The notes under the pieces are model-generated. The model did not search any database, was not told the origin of the DNA, and was given only the letters and a program-made list of their open reading frames with translations. From assembly GCA_018105865.1 (NCBI GenBank), contig CM030861.1, positions 5,824,684 through 5,888,683 on the forward strand: DNA of 64,000 bases, written 5' to 3'. The DNA is from Metaphire vulgaris. Taxonomy: Eukaryota > Annelida > Clitellata > Crassiclitellata > Megascolecidae. Below, one piece after another: positions 33,430-52,295 of the stretch. The position numbers and the translations under genes were made by a program. Each line of letters begins with the position of its first letter. Positions within the stretch are counted from its first letter, which is position 1.

Positions 33430-34400
33430 AAGTCTATAACAGTAAAATCTAAGATTCTAGGTCCTTTAGGTCTTTGTCCTTGGGGAAAGCCATGTAGGGC
33501 CAAATAGGGCAGGCGGTTAGAATTCATGCGTTTGACGTGGCCAAAGTATCTCAGTCTACCCAGCCGAATTCGATCCTCAACAGATATGTACTTATTTGTG
33601 AGATTTTCTAATGTCACTTCTTGTAAGCATTCTCTGGCATAAGAGAGGTTTGTGATTAAATGCAAATGTGTGATATTCAACTTGCAGCAGTGTCTGTGGT
33701 ACATACCTAAAAGATTGTACTTAGACTTTTCAGAGTACAATTTGTTTCAATGACAATTATATTATCAATCATCAACACTGTGCTGGCAATGCAGAGGCAC
33801 GCTCTGACAGCTTCAAAAAGAATTTCCATTCTAAGCCGTTGTAAGCATATCTGCTGGCTTGAGTGGCTTCTGTGACTGAGGTTCAGGGTTTCACAGTCTG
33901 ATTTTATGTTATCAGTCCAACGTTTTCCTTTAGGTCTTTGCCCCTGAGCAAAGCCATGTAGGGCCAAATAAGGCAGGCAGTTGGAATTTATGCGTTTAAC
34001 ATGGCTGAAGTATCTCAGTCTGCCTAGCCAATTTCGATCTGTGACAGTTGCTTGCATATTTGTGAGGCTTCCAATGTCAGTGTTGTGTACGGGGGTAGGT
34101 GCTTCCTTCTGGAGACCTCTAATACTCTCCTGAAGCAGGTCGTTTCAAAACATACAAGCTTCTTTTCATGTTTAGCTATCCTAGTCCCCAAGGAATGTCC
34201 ATTCCTCAGAATTATACATAAGGATGTTTAGGACAAGTGCCTTGCAGACTGTTGTGAGGCTGATGCTTTTACTTTGCCATATCTTCTGCAGCATTCTCAG
34301 CACGTTGCAAGCTAAGCCAATCCGTCTGTTAAAATCCTTGTCTGAGCTTCCAGTTTCGTCAATGACTGTAAATTATAAGGTTTATCAACTGGGCAATGGC
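33430..34400 (-). mobile_element. Two RTE-like LINE C-terminal fragments
   Basis: Two minus-strand copies of the same C-terminal ORF2 block, 'RLRYFGHVKRMNSNRLPYLA' followed by 'LHGFPQGQRPKG', lie at 33426-33640 and 33880-34057. They are adjacent relatives in the same orientation. Upstream on the minus strand (to about 34.4 kb) further ORF2-like sequence ('EEWTFLGD') is visible with stops. The second copy continues the usual 'RWTDNIKSDCETL' end; the first is cut short. Confidence 0.7.
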
Positions 34401-36478
34401 ATACTTAACTAAAAGTATTATAACTGCTTGACCATTTTTGTGCTACCCTTTATCAATTATAATTATAATTTCCATTAACAAATCAATACAGTATTTAAAA
34501 ACAGTGCATAAATGTTAGCATCTATTTAATTTAGAAAAATCCTTGTATTTTACATAAAAGATAATAGGTTGATGATCTTGTATCAATAAACCAAATGGGA
34601 AGAAGAAGCAAAGGCGGGCCAAGAACCAAAATCTGGAGAGTCCACTTTACAGATATACCGGTACAGATGATGAAATATGTACAGTACCATTGATATTAAC
34701 AGACAAGTGCAAGGATTTGAGTAGGAGTCAAATATTGCATTGTAGGATCAGATTGAGCAAACCAGTGCTGAAGACCATGTTTGGCAATGGAATGATTGAC
34801 CTTGTCAAAGCAACAGCCATATCTAGGAAGTGCCAATATGGTGACCTACAGTGTATCACCCTTGGAATTGGAGAAGCCAATTCGCTGAACTTTTTTATTC
34901 AAGAATATCATAAAAAGCCTAAAACAGAATAAGGATTTTTTATGAATATTAATTTTCATTGATTATTCTTGGATTGTCTTGAACTATCATCAACAGCTAC
35001 CTATTTTTAAAAATCCCTATATAGCTATTATGAGGGTAATCAGTCATTTTTAGCCCCAAAAGACACAAATTTCTCCAATCCTAGTCTAGGTTAAACACTG
35101 AAACCTTTGCTTTTTTATAAGTGGCCTGTTCCACAACTATCTAGGGGTCATGCTAGTTTCCATAATTTGTTTTCTTGCCCCCTCAACAATTGAATTTCAT
35201 GTGAATATCTATGCATATTGATTTCCACAAAAATCTTTAAAACTGAAACTTTGTAGTTCATTCAATGACAGTATTCTTGAATTAACAATCAAATACTTAT
35301 AATATTAATACTCACACATTTTAAAATAGGAGTGAGTGAATAAAGAATATTACAGACAAATGTAGAACAAACTACAAATGGAAGAAAACCAACATGCATT
35401 ACTAATTGAAATTTGTTTAAAAACTTACTTCCTCAAGTTGAGAATTTGAAATCTTGACAGGTATTGAAATAGGGTAACAGAGTCCTCAAATTGTCCATTC
35501 CATATATTAAGGTTATAACATTTTTAGCTGTGCTATACAAAAAGACTAATTTCTTTCTGGTACTGAAATATATTTTAAAACTGTCTGGCTGTACTGCCAA
35601 GGGCATACATATAAATGGTCAAGAAACAGACAAATATCTCGTATTCATTTTATAAAGCATCATAATATGACATGCAAAACTGGTCACATGTTTTCTTGCA
35701 TGTTAACAATGTCATTCTACAAGAATGACAGTGACCAACATACACAAAATACAACAATCACTTATCAAATAATACTTTGAATCTAAGTTACTAAAAATAC
35801 TTTTACTTCTGCCATGTTAGGAAATCATTAAAGTTATGTAAAAGTGCAAGAAATATAGTAAAAATAAGTCCTTTCATGCAAAGACTTCATCAGGTACTAG
35901 ACAACCTCACACTATTGCATCATGGTCAACTGTACATGTAAACACAGATCTAGCTGAAAGACAAAATATAGTCTAAGCACAGCAATTTCTAACCGATCCA
36001 GACTCCATTGTACAGGACAAAACAACTTACAGTTGAAGTCTACTGGCAAAGGGTGGATGTTTCATTAAAACATTTTTAAAGAGAAAATATTTCCTAAAAC
36101 TGATATCCACTTTCATATAAATGCATATCAAAAGTCAACATGGTTCTATAAAAACTTCTGTGTTCTTTCAGCTGGATTTGTAAGCAGTATTCAAGTAAGT
36201 GAATCATGGATTAATAATGAGTTTCATTGCATTTGATTCATTGATCAAATATATCACAACTGTTGCCAACATGAACTGAAAAGTTAATAAATGATGACAT
36301 TTCACAATAAGAATACATAAAATAGTGTAATCATACTCAGGTTATATGCATAAAATCAACAGCCAAAATGATTTTGCAGTTACAAACACATTTTATTATT
36401 TGTAGAAATTATCCCTTTCACCAATTTGGAACAGCAATATCTAATGAATGGATAATCCAATAGGATTGTAAAAGAAGT
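34401..36478. other. No gene seen
   Basis: A-rich, AT-rich sequence. Short frames (for example 34690-34932) have no family resemblance. Some decayed LINE-like phrases are possible near 34.6-34.9 kb. Confidence 0.4.
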
Positions 36479-37460
36479 ATGCTCATACCAGTTTTTAAAG
36501 GGAAAGAGAACTCTGGACTATCGTTCATACAGAGCAATGAAATCACTGGAACACGACATAAAAGTTGTGGAAAGCCATGGAAAGCAGAATATTTGACATT
36601 GACAAAATGCAATTTAGATTCCATGCTTTGTTCCAAAGATAAGTGCACTATAGAATTTGTTCCATCAAAAGATCCAAATAGTAAAATACTACAAATTACT
36701 ATACTTGGAGACTGAGTGTGAAGATGTAAGATAGACATAATAGAAAGCAGGAGTAAAGAGGGCTGGTTTAATAGTGACAACATATGATGATGCATAGATT
36801 GCAATAGGAATAGATAATGGCCTCTATAACTGGTCAAAAGTCCTGGTTGAAATATATCAAAGTTCTATTTAGGCCATCTCTTTTTCAAAGAAGGAGGAGG
36901 CCATGAGAAGAGGACCCAATCAATTTTCATACCAATCCCAGAGAAATGCAACACATTAGACTGCAACAAATACAGGGCCATCTCATTGGTGTAGCACACA
37001 AGCAAAATTCTAATGGAGGCAGAATAAGCTTGAAACAGAAATTGCCAATGAGCAAACCGGTTTTTGAGCAAATAGGGGAACACAAGATCAAATCACAGAT
37101 ATTTGAATTGTTTTTAAAAAGGGAAGAGAATTTAACCAACCATTCTAAATGTTTCATGGATTTTACAAAAGCCTTCAACATTATCAAACACGATTACCTG
37201 TGGCTAAGCATGTTGGATATGGGGGTTCCCACCTCATCTGATCAGCTATTGCATAATTTGTACAGCCAGCAGAGAGCCAAAGTAAAGACAGCCAATCTCT
37301 TATCTAACTGGTTTCAGATCAAGAAAGGAGTCAGACAAGACTGTAATCTTCATCCATTTCTGTTCTGTTCAATATCCTCGCAGACCAGCTAATGAGGAAA
37401 GCATTACATGGCTTCCAAGGTAGGTTTAGAATTGGTGGAAAGCTCATCAACTGATATGCA
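36479..37460 (+). mobile_element. Decayed RTE-like LINE reverse transcriptase fragments
   Basis: Two plus-strand pieces. At 36510-36610 the block resembles 'YRAMKSLEHDIKVVE', an RT motif 2 variant. At 36946-37392 a longer frame has 'CFMDFTKAFNIIKHDYLW' (motif A, F-D-AFD type) and 'IKKGVRQDCNLHPFLF' (motif B). A further YADD-like codon run follows near 37455. Stops and frame changes are frequent. Confidence 0.75.
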
Positions 37461-37555
37461 GATGATTATTGTCCCGCAGGCAACATCATAAGCTGAGCTG
37501 CAAGAACAACAAAGGCAAAGGCAGGTCCTGTACTTGAGTCCAAGCATAGGGTTCC

Positions 37556-37617
37556 AGATTGGTAACACGTAAGAGCGGTGGCAAGCTGACGGAACAGGTT
37601 CGACTCCCACAAGAGCA
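37556..37617 (+). other. tRNA-like fragment with a perfect B box
   Basis: GGTTCGACTCC at 37597-37607 matches the pol III B-box consensus exactly, and TAAGAGCGGTGG about 20 bp upstream resembles an A box. A full cloverleaf was not recognised, so this is more likely a SINE head or a tRNA remnant than a tRNA gene. Confidence 0.4.
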
Positions 37618-39363
37618 TTATGCTTAAATCTGTCATATATAAATGATCAAATAAACCTTATTACCAGTTAATAAAAACTTCAATCCGTTTCAAATAAATA
37701 CTCTTATAATTATAAAAGTAAATATATTTAATAATTAGCACAAATATTAATAGTAACTGAAGTCAAATCAATCATGAATTTTTACAGACAACAATTTAAT
37801 TAAGAAAACTTACGAACGCAACAAAAATGCAACAGTCCTCATCCAGTTAGAAATAAATTCATCGAGCAAATGTTCATCAAAATTTAGAAGTGTTTTCTGT
37901 TTTAAATTACAAATCTTTTGAAAAGTAAATTAATTCAATTAAAAATTGACTTCAAAAACGTTTCCATTAAAGCAACTCAAACACAAAACTAGCATTGGAA
38001 ATTTGCTGAAATTTGACAATGGTATTCAGAATTTGGATAGAAATACATGAAATAGCAAATACAGCCAAGTCTTTATTATGACAACAGTTACAGGTCTGAA
38101 ATAAAAGAGCAATTGCATGCTATCATCACTGTAAATATATATGCATACTGAAAACCTAGAACACCATCTCTTCATTAAAACACATCCAAAGCTATATTCA
38201 TACAGCACTAACAAAAATGTCTACTTTCAATCAAAGTAACTCATAACTGAAGTTTAACACAAGATTTGCAATTTTAAGAAATAAGACCAATGATGATTTT
38301 TGTGACAGATTCAGTCTTTTCAACCATACAAAGAGCTTTTGCGCAACATCCAAAGTGACAAATATCCAATCATAAAGCTTTGGTCGAGTCTTTGTTAGTT
38401 AAATAAGTACTGATTTCAATCACTTACGGGTAGTTATCTTTACGGGTAAACTATCCAAACAGCCAGCACAAATTTTGTCACGAAAACTTGCCACAATAAA
38501 TGGCACAAATAGCACAATGGGATCCAGAAAAACCTGTCATTACAAACGAGATGACTTTCAATCAGAAGCCATTGTATCTGTCTAATTTGCAATGGTAAAA
38601 AACCAAGACCTTCACAGGTGTTACGATATCAGCAGATTTTTACTGCAACTGGTTCTATATGAGAATATTTGACACTTTGCACTAGAGTATGCATCTTTAA
38701 AAATTGTATAAAATGTGAGGATTAAACAGTTGCTAAGACTTGGTGGTATTACTGAAAAGCAGAACTTCTAGAAAACAATATTTATTAGTAAAATGCCACT
38801 AATAATTATTATACTATTATAAATATCATTAAATAATTAGAAATCTTTTTGTAGCATTTATAAATCTAAATCTGGAAAATGAACCTTCAAAACACAGTCT
38901 TTGAAGGCAGAATTTAGCAACAACAAACAGCTTAACATATTAACAGATCAGACACATGCCAAGTTCACAAGTATAGCATCACCAAAAAAATTAAAGCAAT
39001 TTCTCACTGCATCATGGAAATTCAGAAAAAAGTATGTACAATATATTTTTAAGAAGGCAAACAAGTCTATACCACGCATGTTCCATAAAGATCACACAAA
39101 TTAGCTTCTTTTTTCACTCATGAAATAAAGTTAGGAAAATGTAAAACCAAAGTTAACATAACATAATCTGTACACCTACATAAATAGCATTTTGAACTGT
39201 ACCAATCCATATATATTACATCTATAGACATGTCTTGAGTTAACGTACCTTACATGTACATTTGTTTATATTTTCTTACTCGACATATGACATATAAATA
39301 GGTCTTAGAGGAAAAATGACTACTTCTATAGTATCAGGAAGCAGAGAATAGATAATTTCTTTA
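37618..39363. other. No gene seen
   Basis: AT-rich spacer (A-rich on this strand) with no supported exon or structured repeat. Confidence 0.45.
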
Positions 39364-39755
39364 GGGGCTGTCCATTAATTATGTCAACAATTTTTGGGCA
39401 ATTGTTGACCCCCCTTGTCAACTTTGAGTTACCCCTATAATTATGTCAAAAACTTTTGCCCTCCCCCCAAGATCAATGACAGGTGCCAATAACAAGGTCA
39501 TTATTCTTTGCGGTGATGACCACTTTTCCCTTTTTTGCTCGAGTCTCAAAATGTGGTGGTGAATACCTTTTTTGTCATGCTTTTTTCCATTGTAATAAGT
39601 AGTATTCCATGAAATTTCCTATTTTTTGATTATTTGTAAAAAGTGAAATTGTTGACGTCAACTTCTCTTGACCTCTCCCCTCCCTCTGTCAACAACTGTC
39701 AAACTTTTTCAAAACCCCTCCCCATAAATTGTTGACGTACTTAATGGACAGCCCC
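39364..39755. mobile_element. MITE with TTA duplication, Harbinger-like candidate
   Basis: A 392-bp element with ends GGGGCTGTCCATTAATTA and GGGGCTGTCCATTAAGTA (right end reverse-complemented), flanked by TTA on both sides (39361-39363, 39756-39758). The interior has GTTGAC/GTCAAC motifs in both orientations. Its end sequence partly resembles the elements at 12240 and 25326 (GGCC/TGTCCAT). Confidence 0.75.
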
Positions 39756-40228
39756 TTATGGGTATGTCTGGCTACTAATACCTAATCAAAGTTCCTACAA
39801 TGTGGAGGAAAACTGTAAAAAAATCCATTATCAGAGTCAATGGTTATTACACAATAGTCGTAGATTCAACATGACATATCAGTGCAAACTTAAAATAGTT
39901 ACTCCATTTGGGGTAACCAATTACAGAATCACAAGGCTATATGTTTTTTATTTATTAAAATTAGTAACTCAAGCTTACCCAATGAACATTAGCAACTTAA
40001 AGCTATGCTTGATTGTCTGTTTGAAATCTGCCAATATGGCATTTCAGCATCATTAATACAGAATACATTGAAGAATTTCTAATTCTCTCGGACTTGTAAC
40101 ACTGAAACAAAAAAATATGCTTTCGATTGAAGTGATTGCACAGTACACTGAAAACCAACGAGACATAACACAGAAGCAAATCTGCAAGGTTTTGCATAAC
40201 ACACGCAGTTCCCGATCGGCAGAGGTTG

Positions 40229-47028
<6,800 letters not shown>

Positions 47029-47438
47029 GTCCTATGCTGAAAAAAACTAACATTAACAAAACTCACTGCACTGTACTGTCTGAAATAAGATGTAATACCT
47101 AAATTCTTTAATAATTAATATGATACACAATATGAAAGCACTAAGAGTGTATAATATTATTAGAACCTTAGTTTTACATAGAACCTTAATTTCATAGAAA
47201 TAGCAAAGCTTAAATTTTAAATCTTAAAATTTTACATTTTAAAATTTAAGAAAGCAGAAAATAGTATACCAGAGTGCTGCTAATTGTTAAATCAAACAAA
47301 AATACAGCATTTACATTAAACCGCAGAACCAACTACCAGTACTCAAATGAGGTCCTAATCATTATTAATATTAATAAATTAATTATTAACATTAATAGTT
47401 AATTACGGTACTATAACAAGTCTGAAGTTACAACTAGG

Positions 47439-48264
47439 TAGAGGCCGATCAAATTTCAGTTTCGGTGCCGAAAGTTGCCATATGATCATTTTCGGTGGGG
47501 TTTCGGTTTCGGCCGAAAGAAGAAAGTTAACTTTCGGTTGACTTTCGGTTTCGGCCGAATGTGATTTAGGCTTTCGGTCATCTACCGAAACTTCGAAAGA
47601 CTGTCATTTTGTCAGTCTGTCGGCCGCAGAAACTGCAGAGTAGCACCTCTATTTGTCTCCGTCAGCTTTGGTCCACTTTCGTCGCAACTAGAGACTGACA
47701 GAATGTTTATGCACTCAGTGACCCAATGCGGCCAGTGAAATTTCAAGCGTCCGAGTACTTGGTAACGTCATTATTCTAGATTCTAGAACACACGACTAGA
47801 GACAGAGTCAACTAAATCTAGCTAGTGAGCAGTTGTTTAGTGCAGCAGGGCAGCTGTATGCCAACCGACACAGCAACCTACTGGGCAATAATGCGGATAA
47901 ACTTTTGTCTTCGAACTACAACATTTGTTTGTTTAATTTCAATTACTAAACCAATCAACGCTGAACGAACTGCCATTTAACTACTCTTACTGCAAGACTG
48001 CAAGTGTTGGTTAGTAATGATTATTTCTGAATTATGGATTACTTACTAATTATTAAAGTATTGTTGATAATGTCGAATTTTTTTATTGCATCATTGCTTA
48101 ACGACAATTTCTAGATGTTGTGTGGTTTTATATATCTTTCGGTTTCGGCCGAAAGTCTCATTAAGCTTCTGGTTTCAGCTTCGGTTTCGCCAAAAGTCAT
48201 TTTTAACTTTCGGGTTTCTTTCGGTTTCGGCCGACACCAGAAATTGACATTCGGTCGGTCTCTA
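47439..48264. mobile_element. hAT element with TTTCGGCC subterminal repeats
   Basis: An 826-bp element has ends TAGAGGCCGATC and TAGAGACCGACC (right end reverse-complemented) and an exact 8-bp duplication CAACTAGG (47431-47438, 48265-48272). Both subterminal regions carry clustered copies of TTTCGGTTTCGGCCGAAAG, likely transposase-binding repeats. No transposase is encoded. Confidence 0.92.
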
Positions 48265-48403
48265 CAACTAGGCATCAGCTTGGAAATTTGTAGCTATAAT
48301 TTTCTGAATTCACCCTCATGAATGGGTCAAAAGATTTTATACCCTATAATATTAGTCTTTAAAAATGGAATAGAGAACAGATCAATGATGATATGCTTTT
48401 TCA

Positions 48404-48643
48404 GGTATCACGACAATTCGTCTACAGACTTTTTGTCTAAAACAGTTTGCCTACAGACTTTTGGTCTACCAATAATAGGTCAACTACAATAACTAGGCTA
48501 GGGTTAGGGTGGGTTTAAGTTAGGGTTATTGTTAGGGTTATTGTTAGGGTTGGGGTTAGAGTAGGTTTATGGTTAGGGTTAGGTTATCATAGTAGACCTA
48601 CTGACGGTAGACAAAATGTTTGTAGACAAATTGTCGCGTAACC
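48404..48643. mobile_element. Mutator-like MITE containing TTAGGG-type repeats
   Basis: A 240-bp element begins GGTATCACGACAATTCGTC and ends GACAAATTGTCGCGTAACC, with an exact 9-bp duplication GCTTTTTCA (48395-48403, 48644-48652). The arms contain repeated GTCTAC/GTAGAC motifs. The core (about 48500-48590) is an array of TTAGGG and variants. The 9-bp duplication with GG..CC ends supports the Mutator class. Confidence 0.9.
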
Positions 48644-49177
48644 GCTTTTTCAGCAATATTAACAAATTAGAAAATATTACTTTCAAGTTTCCATGACTCT
48701 TTGCATGGGTCACACAAAGTCTGTATGATTCAAACCAAAGATACAGAAACACTGGTCTAGAACACTTTCTTTTAAAATTCAGCCCTTATGAAATTATTTA
48801 TCTTGAATAATTTCAAAATCTGAGTATTCAATGCTGTTTCAACTTGTAAGAAAGCCGCCACAATAAAGAATAAGATTCACCACTTGTGGTACAGTTACCT
48901 AACTTACATGCAAATATAATCTGGATACAGGCATGACTATATTTTTGAAATTCTTTAAAACAATTCTTTAAAAAAAATAATGTTAAAACATACCAGCAAT
49001 ATTTAAATTTTCACTGCCAAATGGAAAGAATCATTTGGCTTCCACATACCTACCCCCAAACTAGTCTATGAAAGTGCCCTCACTATTTTAAACATCAAAA
49101 TTTTTACACAATAAGAGCTTGAATTTGGGATAAAGAATGCACACAAGATATTATGTCCAATTAATTCTGACAACAGG

Positions 49178-49702
49178 CAACGTTCCCTCTAAGCGAGAGG
49201 TAGCAATGCGCGCTGCTCTAGCGGCATTGTGCAAGGGTCAATGCGTTGTGCAACATTTTTACAACATTAGGCCTATATATTAACCTCCCTAGCGTTAACA
49301 ACGAGTTGCGGTCGTCGGAGGATTCTCAAACTAAAAGCGTTAACGACATCTCACGGTCGTCTATTGTCTACGTCTCCAGTGGAGCAGGTGCAGGTGCAGG
49401 AGCAGGAGGTGACCACCCACTTAATTGTTTTGGTGACACGCCCAACCAAATGGAGCCGCGGTCTGTGTCACACGAGGTATTCTTAGTGGACACTCCGAGC
49501 CAATAATTGGCATTCCAATATCCAATGCAATTCGCCCAAAGGAGCGAGCCATTGTTTGCCGCTGATTAGTGTGACAGCTGGGACGTTCCTTCGGAAGCAT
49601 TGTAAGGAATGCACAGAACGCTTTCTGCGTGGAAAAGTGCCAGAGAATGTAACCTCAAGGAGGTTAAACGTAGAAATGCGAAGGCGTTTATCATAGCCCA
49701 GG

Positions 49703-49773
<71 letters not shown>

Positions 49774-50835
49774 TCATGAATAATTCAAATATTCCTATTA
49801 TTACCAGTCAAAATTAAATATGACGATCAATCAGCTACATACTTTTAATAATTTTAATATAATGGATACCATCACGGTAGCCACGTGAAAGTTGTCTTAT
49901 ATGGAGCCTATGTGGCATCACTAGCCGTTTGGTATGGGACGTTCCTGGAGGCAACAATTTTTTTCATAATCAAAGTTTGCTGAATCGCCGTGTGTCAAAA
50001 GCTACTCATATCGACAACTGACAGTATTGATTGACATGGCCAAGAAAACATTGTCTATGAGAATTTTCACTTGCTCACCTTTACTTATTTGGTGATTTTC
50101 ACTTCGAATCATTTTTGTCGCATATCCTTTGACTCCGTTAGCAGAAGATTTATCCAATTTCCACCTATCCCAGGCTTTACCAGTCGAGAACTCGCCACTT
50201 GCTGTTGCCCAGCACCAAATTTGCATATAACAACACAGCCGTTGGAAACTTTAACCGTCTTAATTCTTAAGTTCTTAGCCCGTAAGACGTATGTTTGTAA
50301 CTGAGTTTTCCATAGAAAATGATCATTAATCAGTTAAGTGTGGCGGCTGTGGCCCTAGCTGAGCCCTGGGGTCTGATGTAGGAAGTCTAGTTGACTCATC
50401 AAAGCCTTCTTGGCTTCAAAGAGAGGTACCGCTAGAGTGGATCAATCAGAGTGTTAGTTGTTGTTAGGACAATTCGCATACTGTATGGTGAAGGGATAAA
50501 GTGCACATCTCTAATAATCTGATTCGAGCCACTTTGATTTTAACCTTTATCGACCTTTGGACGGGAGTAAGGTCGAGAAAGGTTCATCGCTTCATTCATC
50601 GCTTCTCGACCAAAGCGATGAATGCAATGAAACATCTCTAGTCAAGTTCCATTTTTGATCACAACTTACAGAAGTCTGAACTTTAACGGATTATGCCACA
50701 GAGTTTCAAACTGCGTTCTACTAGGCTGATTATTCAGCTATTCTTCACCTGCTGCGCTGGGAAGAAAGTAGCTGCGCAGGGATGCTGGATCAGCTGCACG
50801 CACGCGCACAGGTGCGCAGCTTAGAGGGAACGTTG
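49178..50835. mobile_element. 1.66-kb hAT-type non-autonomous element
   Basis: Ends CAACGTTCCCTCTAAGC and CAACGTTCCCTCTAAGCTGC (right end reverse-complemented) with an exact 8-bp duplication ACAACAGG (49170-49177, 50836-50843). The terminal regions are rich in TGCGCRC. The interior has a (TA)n array (49705-49768), an 86-codon plus-strand frame (49246-49506) with a Gly-Ala run, and a 75-codon minus-strand frame (50002-50226). No hAT transposase motif is seen in either, so cargo or decayed sequence cannot be excluded. Confidence 0.92.
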
Positions 50836-50843
50836 ACAACAGG

Positions 50844-51649
50844 GCCTGTGCAATATTCAAACAGACCAAAGCAAGTAATAGGCATCATATGAATAAATGA
50901 ATATGTACAAATTACAACAAAATATCAGCACAATGCATGGATTTACAACAGCAGATGGCTCCTCATGTGTTTACATTTTATAAATTAATCAGGTGATGAC
51001 TCAAAATGATGATTACTTTACATTAATCTCACCTGTAACATCTGAGACTAACGTAGGTCTATATAACTCACAAATCAGTTATATTAATCTGCCAGTCGTT
51101 CAAATGACATTAATTGGATAATACATCAAGCTCGTAACACATACGAAGATAAATTACAACAATCATTCCATCATTAAATAAATCACAGAACTTTGTATCT
51201 GGCCACTATTCAGATTCTTGGCCAAACTATGACAAGCTTACGGCTGTTTAGATCTGTACATTCGTTGGGTGGCGGAAATCCATTTTTAAATGGTTTTAAA
51301 ATAGCATAATCAAATCTTGCCAGCACCACAACTGTGCAGCTGTCATGAATATTATTCATAGACGTAATTTCAGGCGAATAAAAGACGGCAATATGTAAGC
51401 GCTAAATAAACCGTTTATTTAGCGCATAAATACACTAACCCTATTTTGTTAGGCGCTATATAAGATAATTGCTCAGCTGTGTTGACCGTGTTAGGAGCAC
51501 TTTACACAAGACAAAACAAAGCAGCGTTACTCAAAAAAGCAATCAAAAGCGCGCATTCCAAATTAATTCTTTTCGTATCGTCGAAGCAATCAAGAATAAA
51601 TTGATCATTTAATACTAAAAATGAAATAAAATTCGTCAAAACTCACTAA
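50844..51649. other. Upstream region of CK1, no exon seen
   Basis: AT-rich sequence between the hAT element and the promoter-like block. It could be the first (5' UTR) intron of CK1. No coding evidence. Confidence 0.4.
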
Positions 51650-51830
51650 AGATTTTCACTCATCGGTTACTGTACACAGTGCGCATGCGCATATGCCAAT
51701 AATGGCACATCCGGTTCTAATTCTCCGTCGAAACCATTGACGTCTATTAATAGCCTAGACCGGTCATAGGTTCGTTAATCTGAGGCCACGGTCGGAGAAA
51801 CGTAAGATGGCTGCCGAGTCAAACAACTGA
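51650..51830. promoter_or_regulatory. Housekeeping-type promoter candidate
   Basis: The block contains an NRF1-type palindrome GCGCATGCGC (51681-51690), an ETS-like ACATCCGG (51707-51714) and a YY1-type AAGATGGCTGCCGAG (51804-51818), all within 140 bp in an otherwise AT-rich area. It lies 4.6 kb upstream of the CK1 start codon. A possible 5' UTR donor TTTA|GTGAGT is present on the minus strand near 51648. It may serve CK1, a divergent plus-strand transcript, or both. Confidence 0.5.
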
Positions 51831-52295
51831 TAAATTAAATAAACAGCAATAATACTGGCATTAATTGTTGTACGTAAGTAAAGCTACATGATCTGTTAAT
51901 AAGCAATAGACTATACTCTATAGCTAAACAGCAGAAATCTAATTAATTAGCTCGTTGTAGATGACTTAAGAAAATCTGGCTTCTATTTTGCCAACGTTTC
52001 TTAAAAAGACGTTAAGAAACGTGGAAATTAAAAAACCCGTAAAAACGTTTATTACATCTAATGGTTTCTGACAGTGTCCTTCGGGGAGCGGCCGCTCTTA
52101 TGGACTCCAGGGAGTCCAGGCTACGCCACGGTTATGTAGTTGTATTTTGACCTACCGATGTGAAGGTACTCGTTAGATGCGCTTACATTCTTGCCGCCAA
52201 TGTAGGCTATTATGAATATTACAGCGTGAAACCATATTATTTAATGTATTGTTTAATTTAATGAAATTTTATGTCCAAAATGAACTCAAATTCAC
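51831..52295. other. Spacer with a hAT end fragment
   Basis: A short stretch at about 52100-52132 (GACTCCAGGGAGTCCAGGCT then ACGCCAC) resembles the right end of the hAT family at 13800-14092. The rest shows nothing identifiable. Confidence 0.4.

Noticed and set aside
37556..37617. Functional tRNA gene
   Set aside because: A perfect B box and a plausible A box are present but no complete acceptor stem or cloverleaf could be built.
48500..48590. True telomere or fusion scar
   Set aside because: The TTAGGG-like array lies entirely within a TIR element with a perfect 9-bp target duplication.
49246..49506. An 86-codon plus-strand ORF with a Gly-Ala run
   Set aside because: It lies inside a hAT-type element, and the Gly-Ala run comes from a short hexamer repeat. 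Kept only as possible cargo in a finding.
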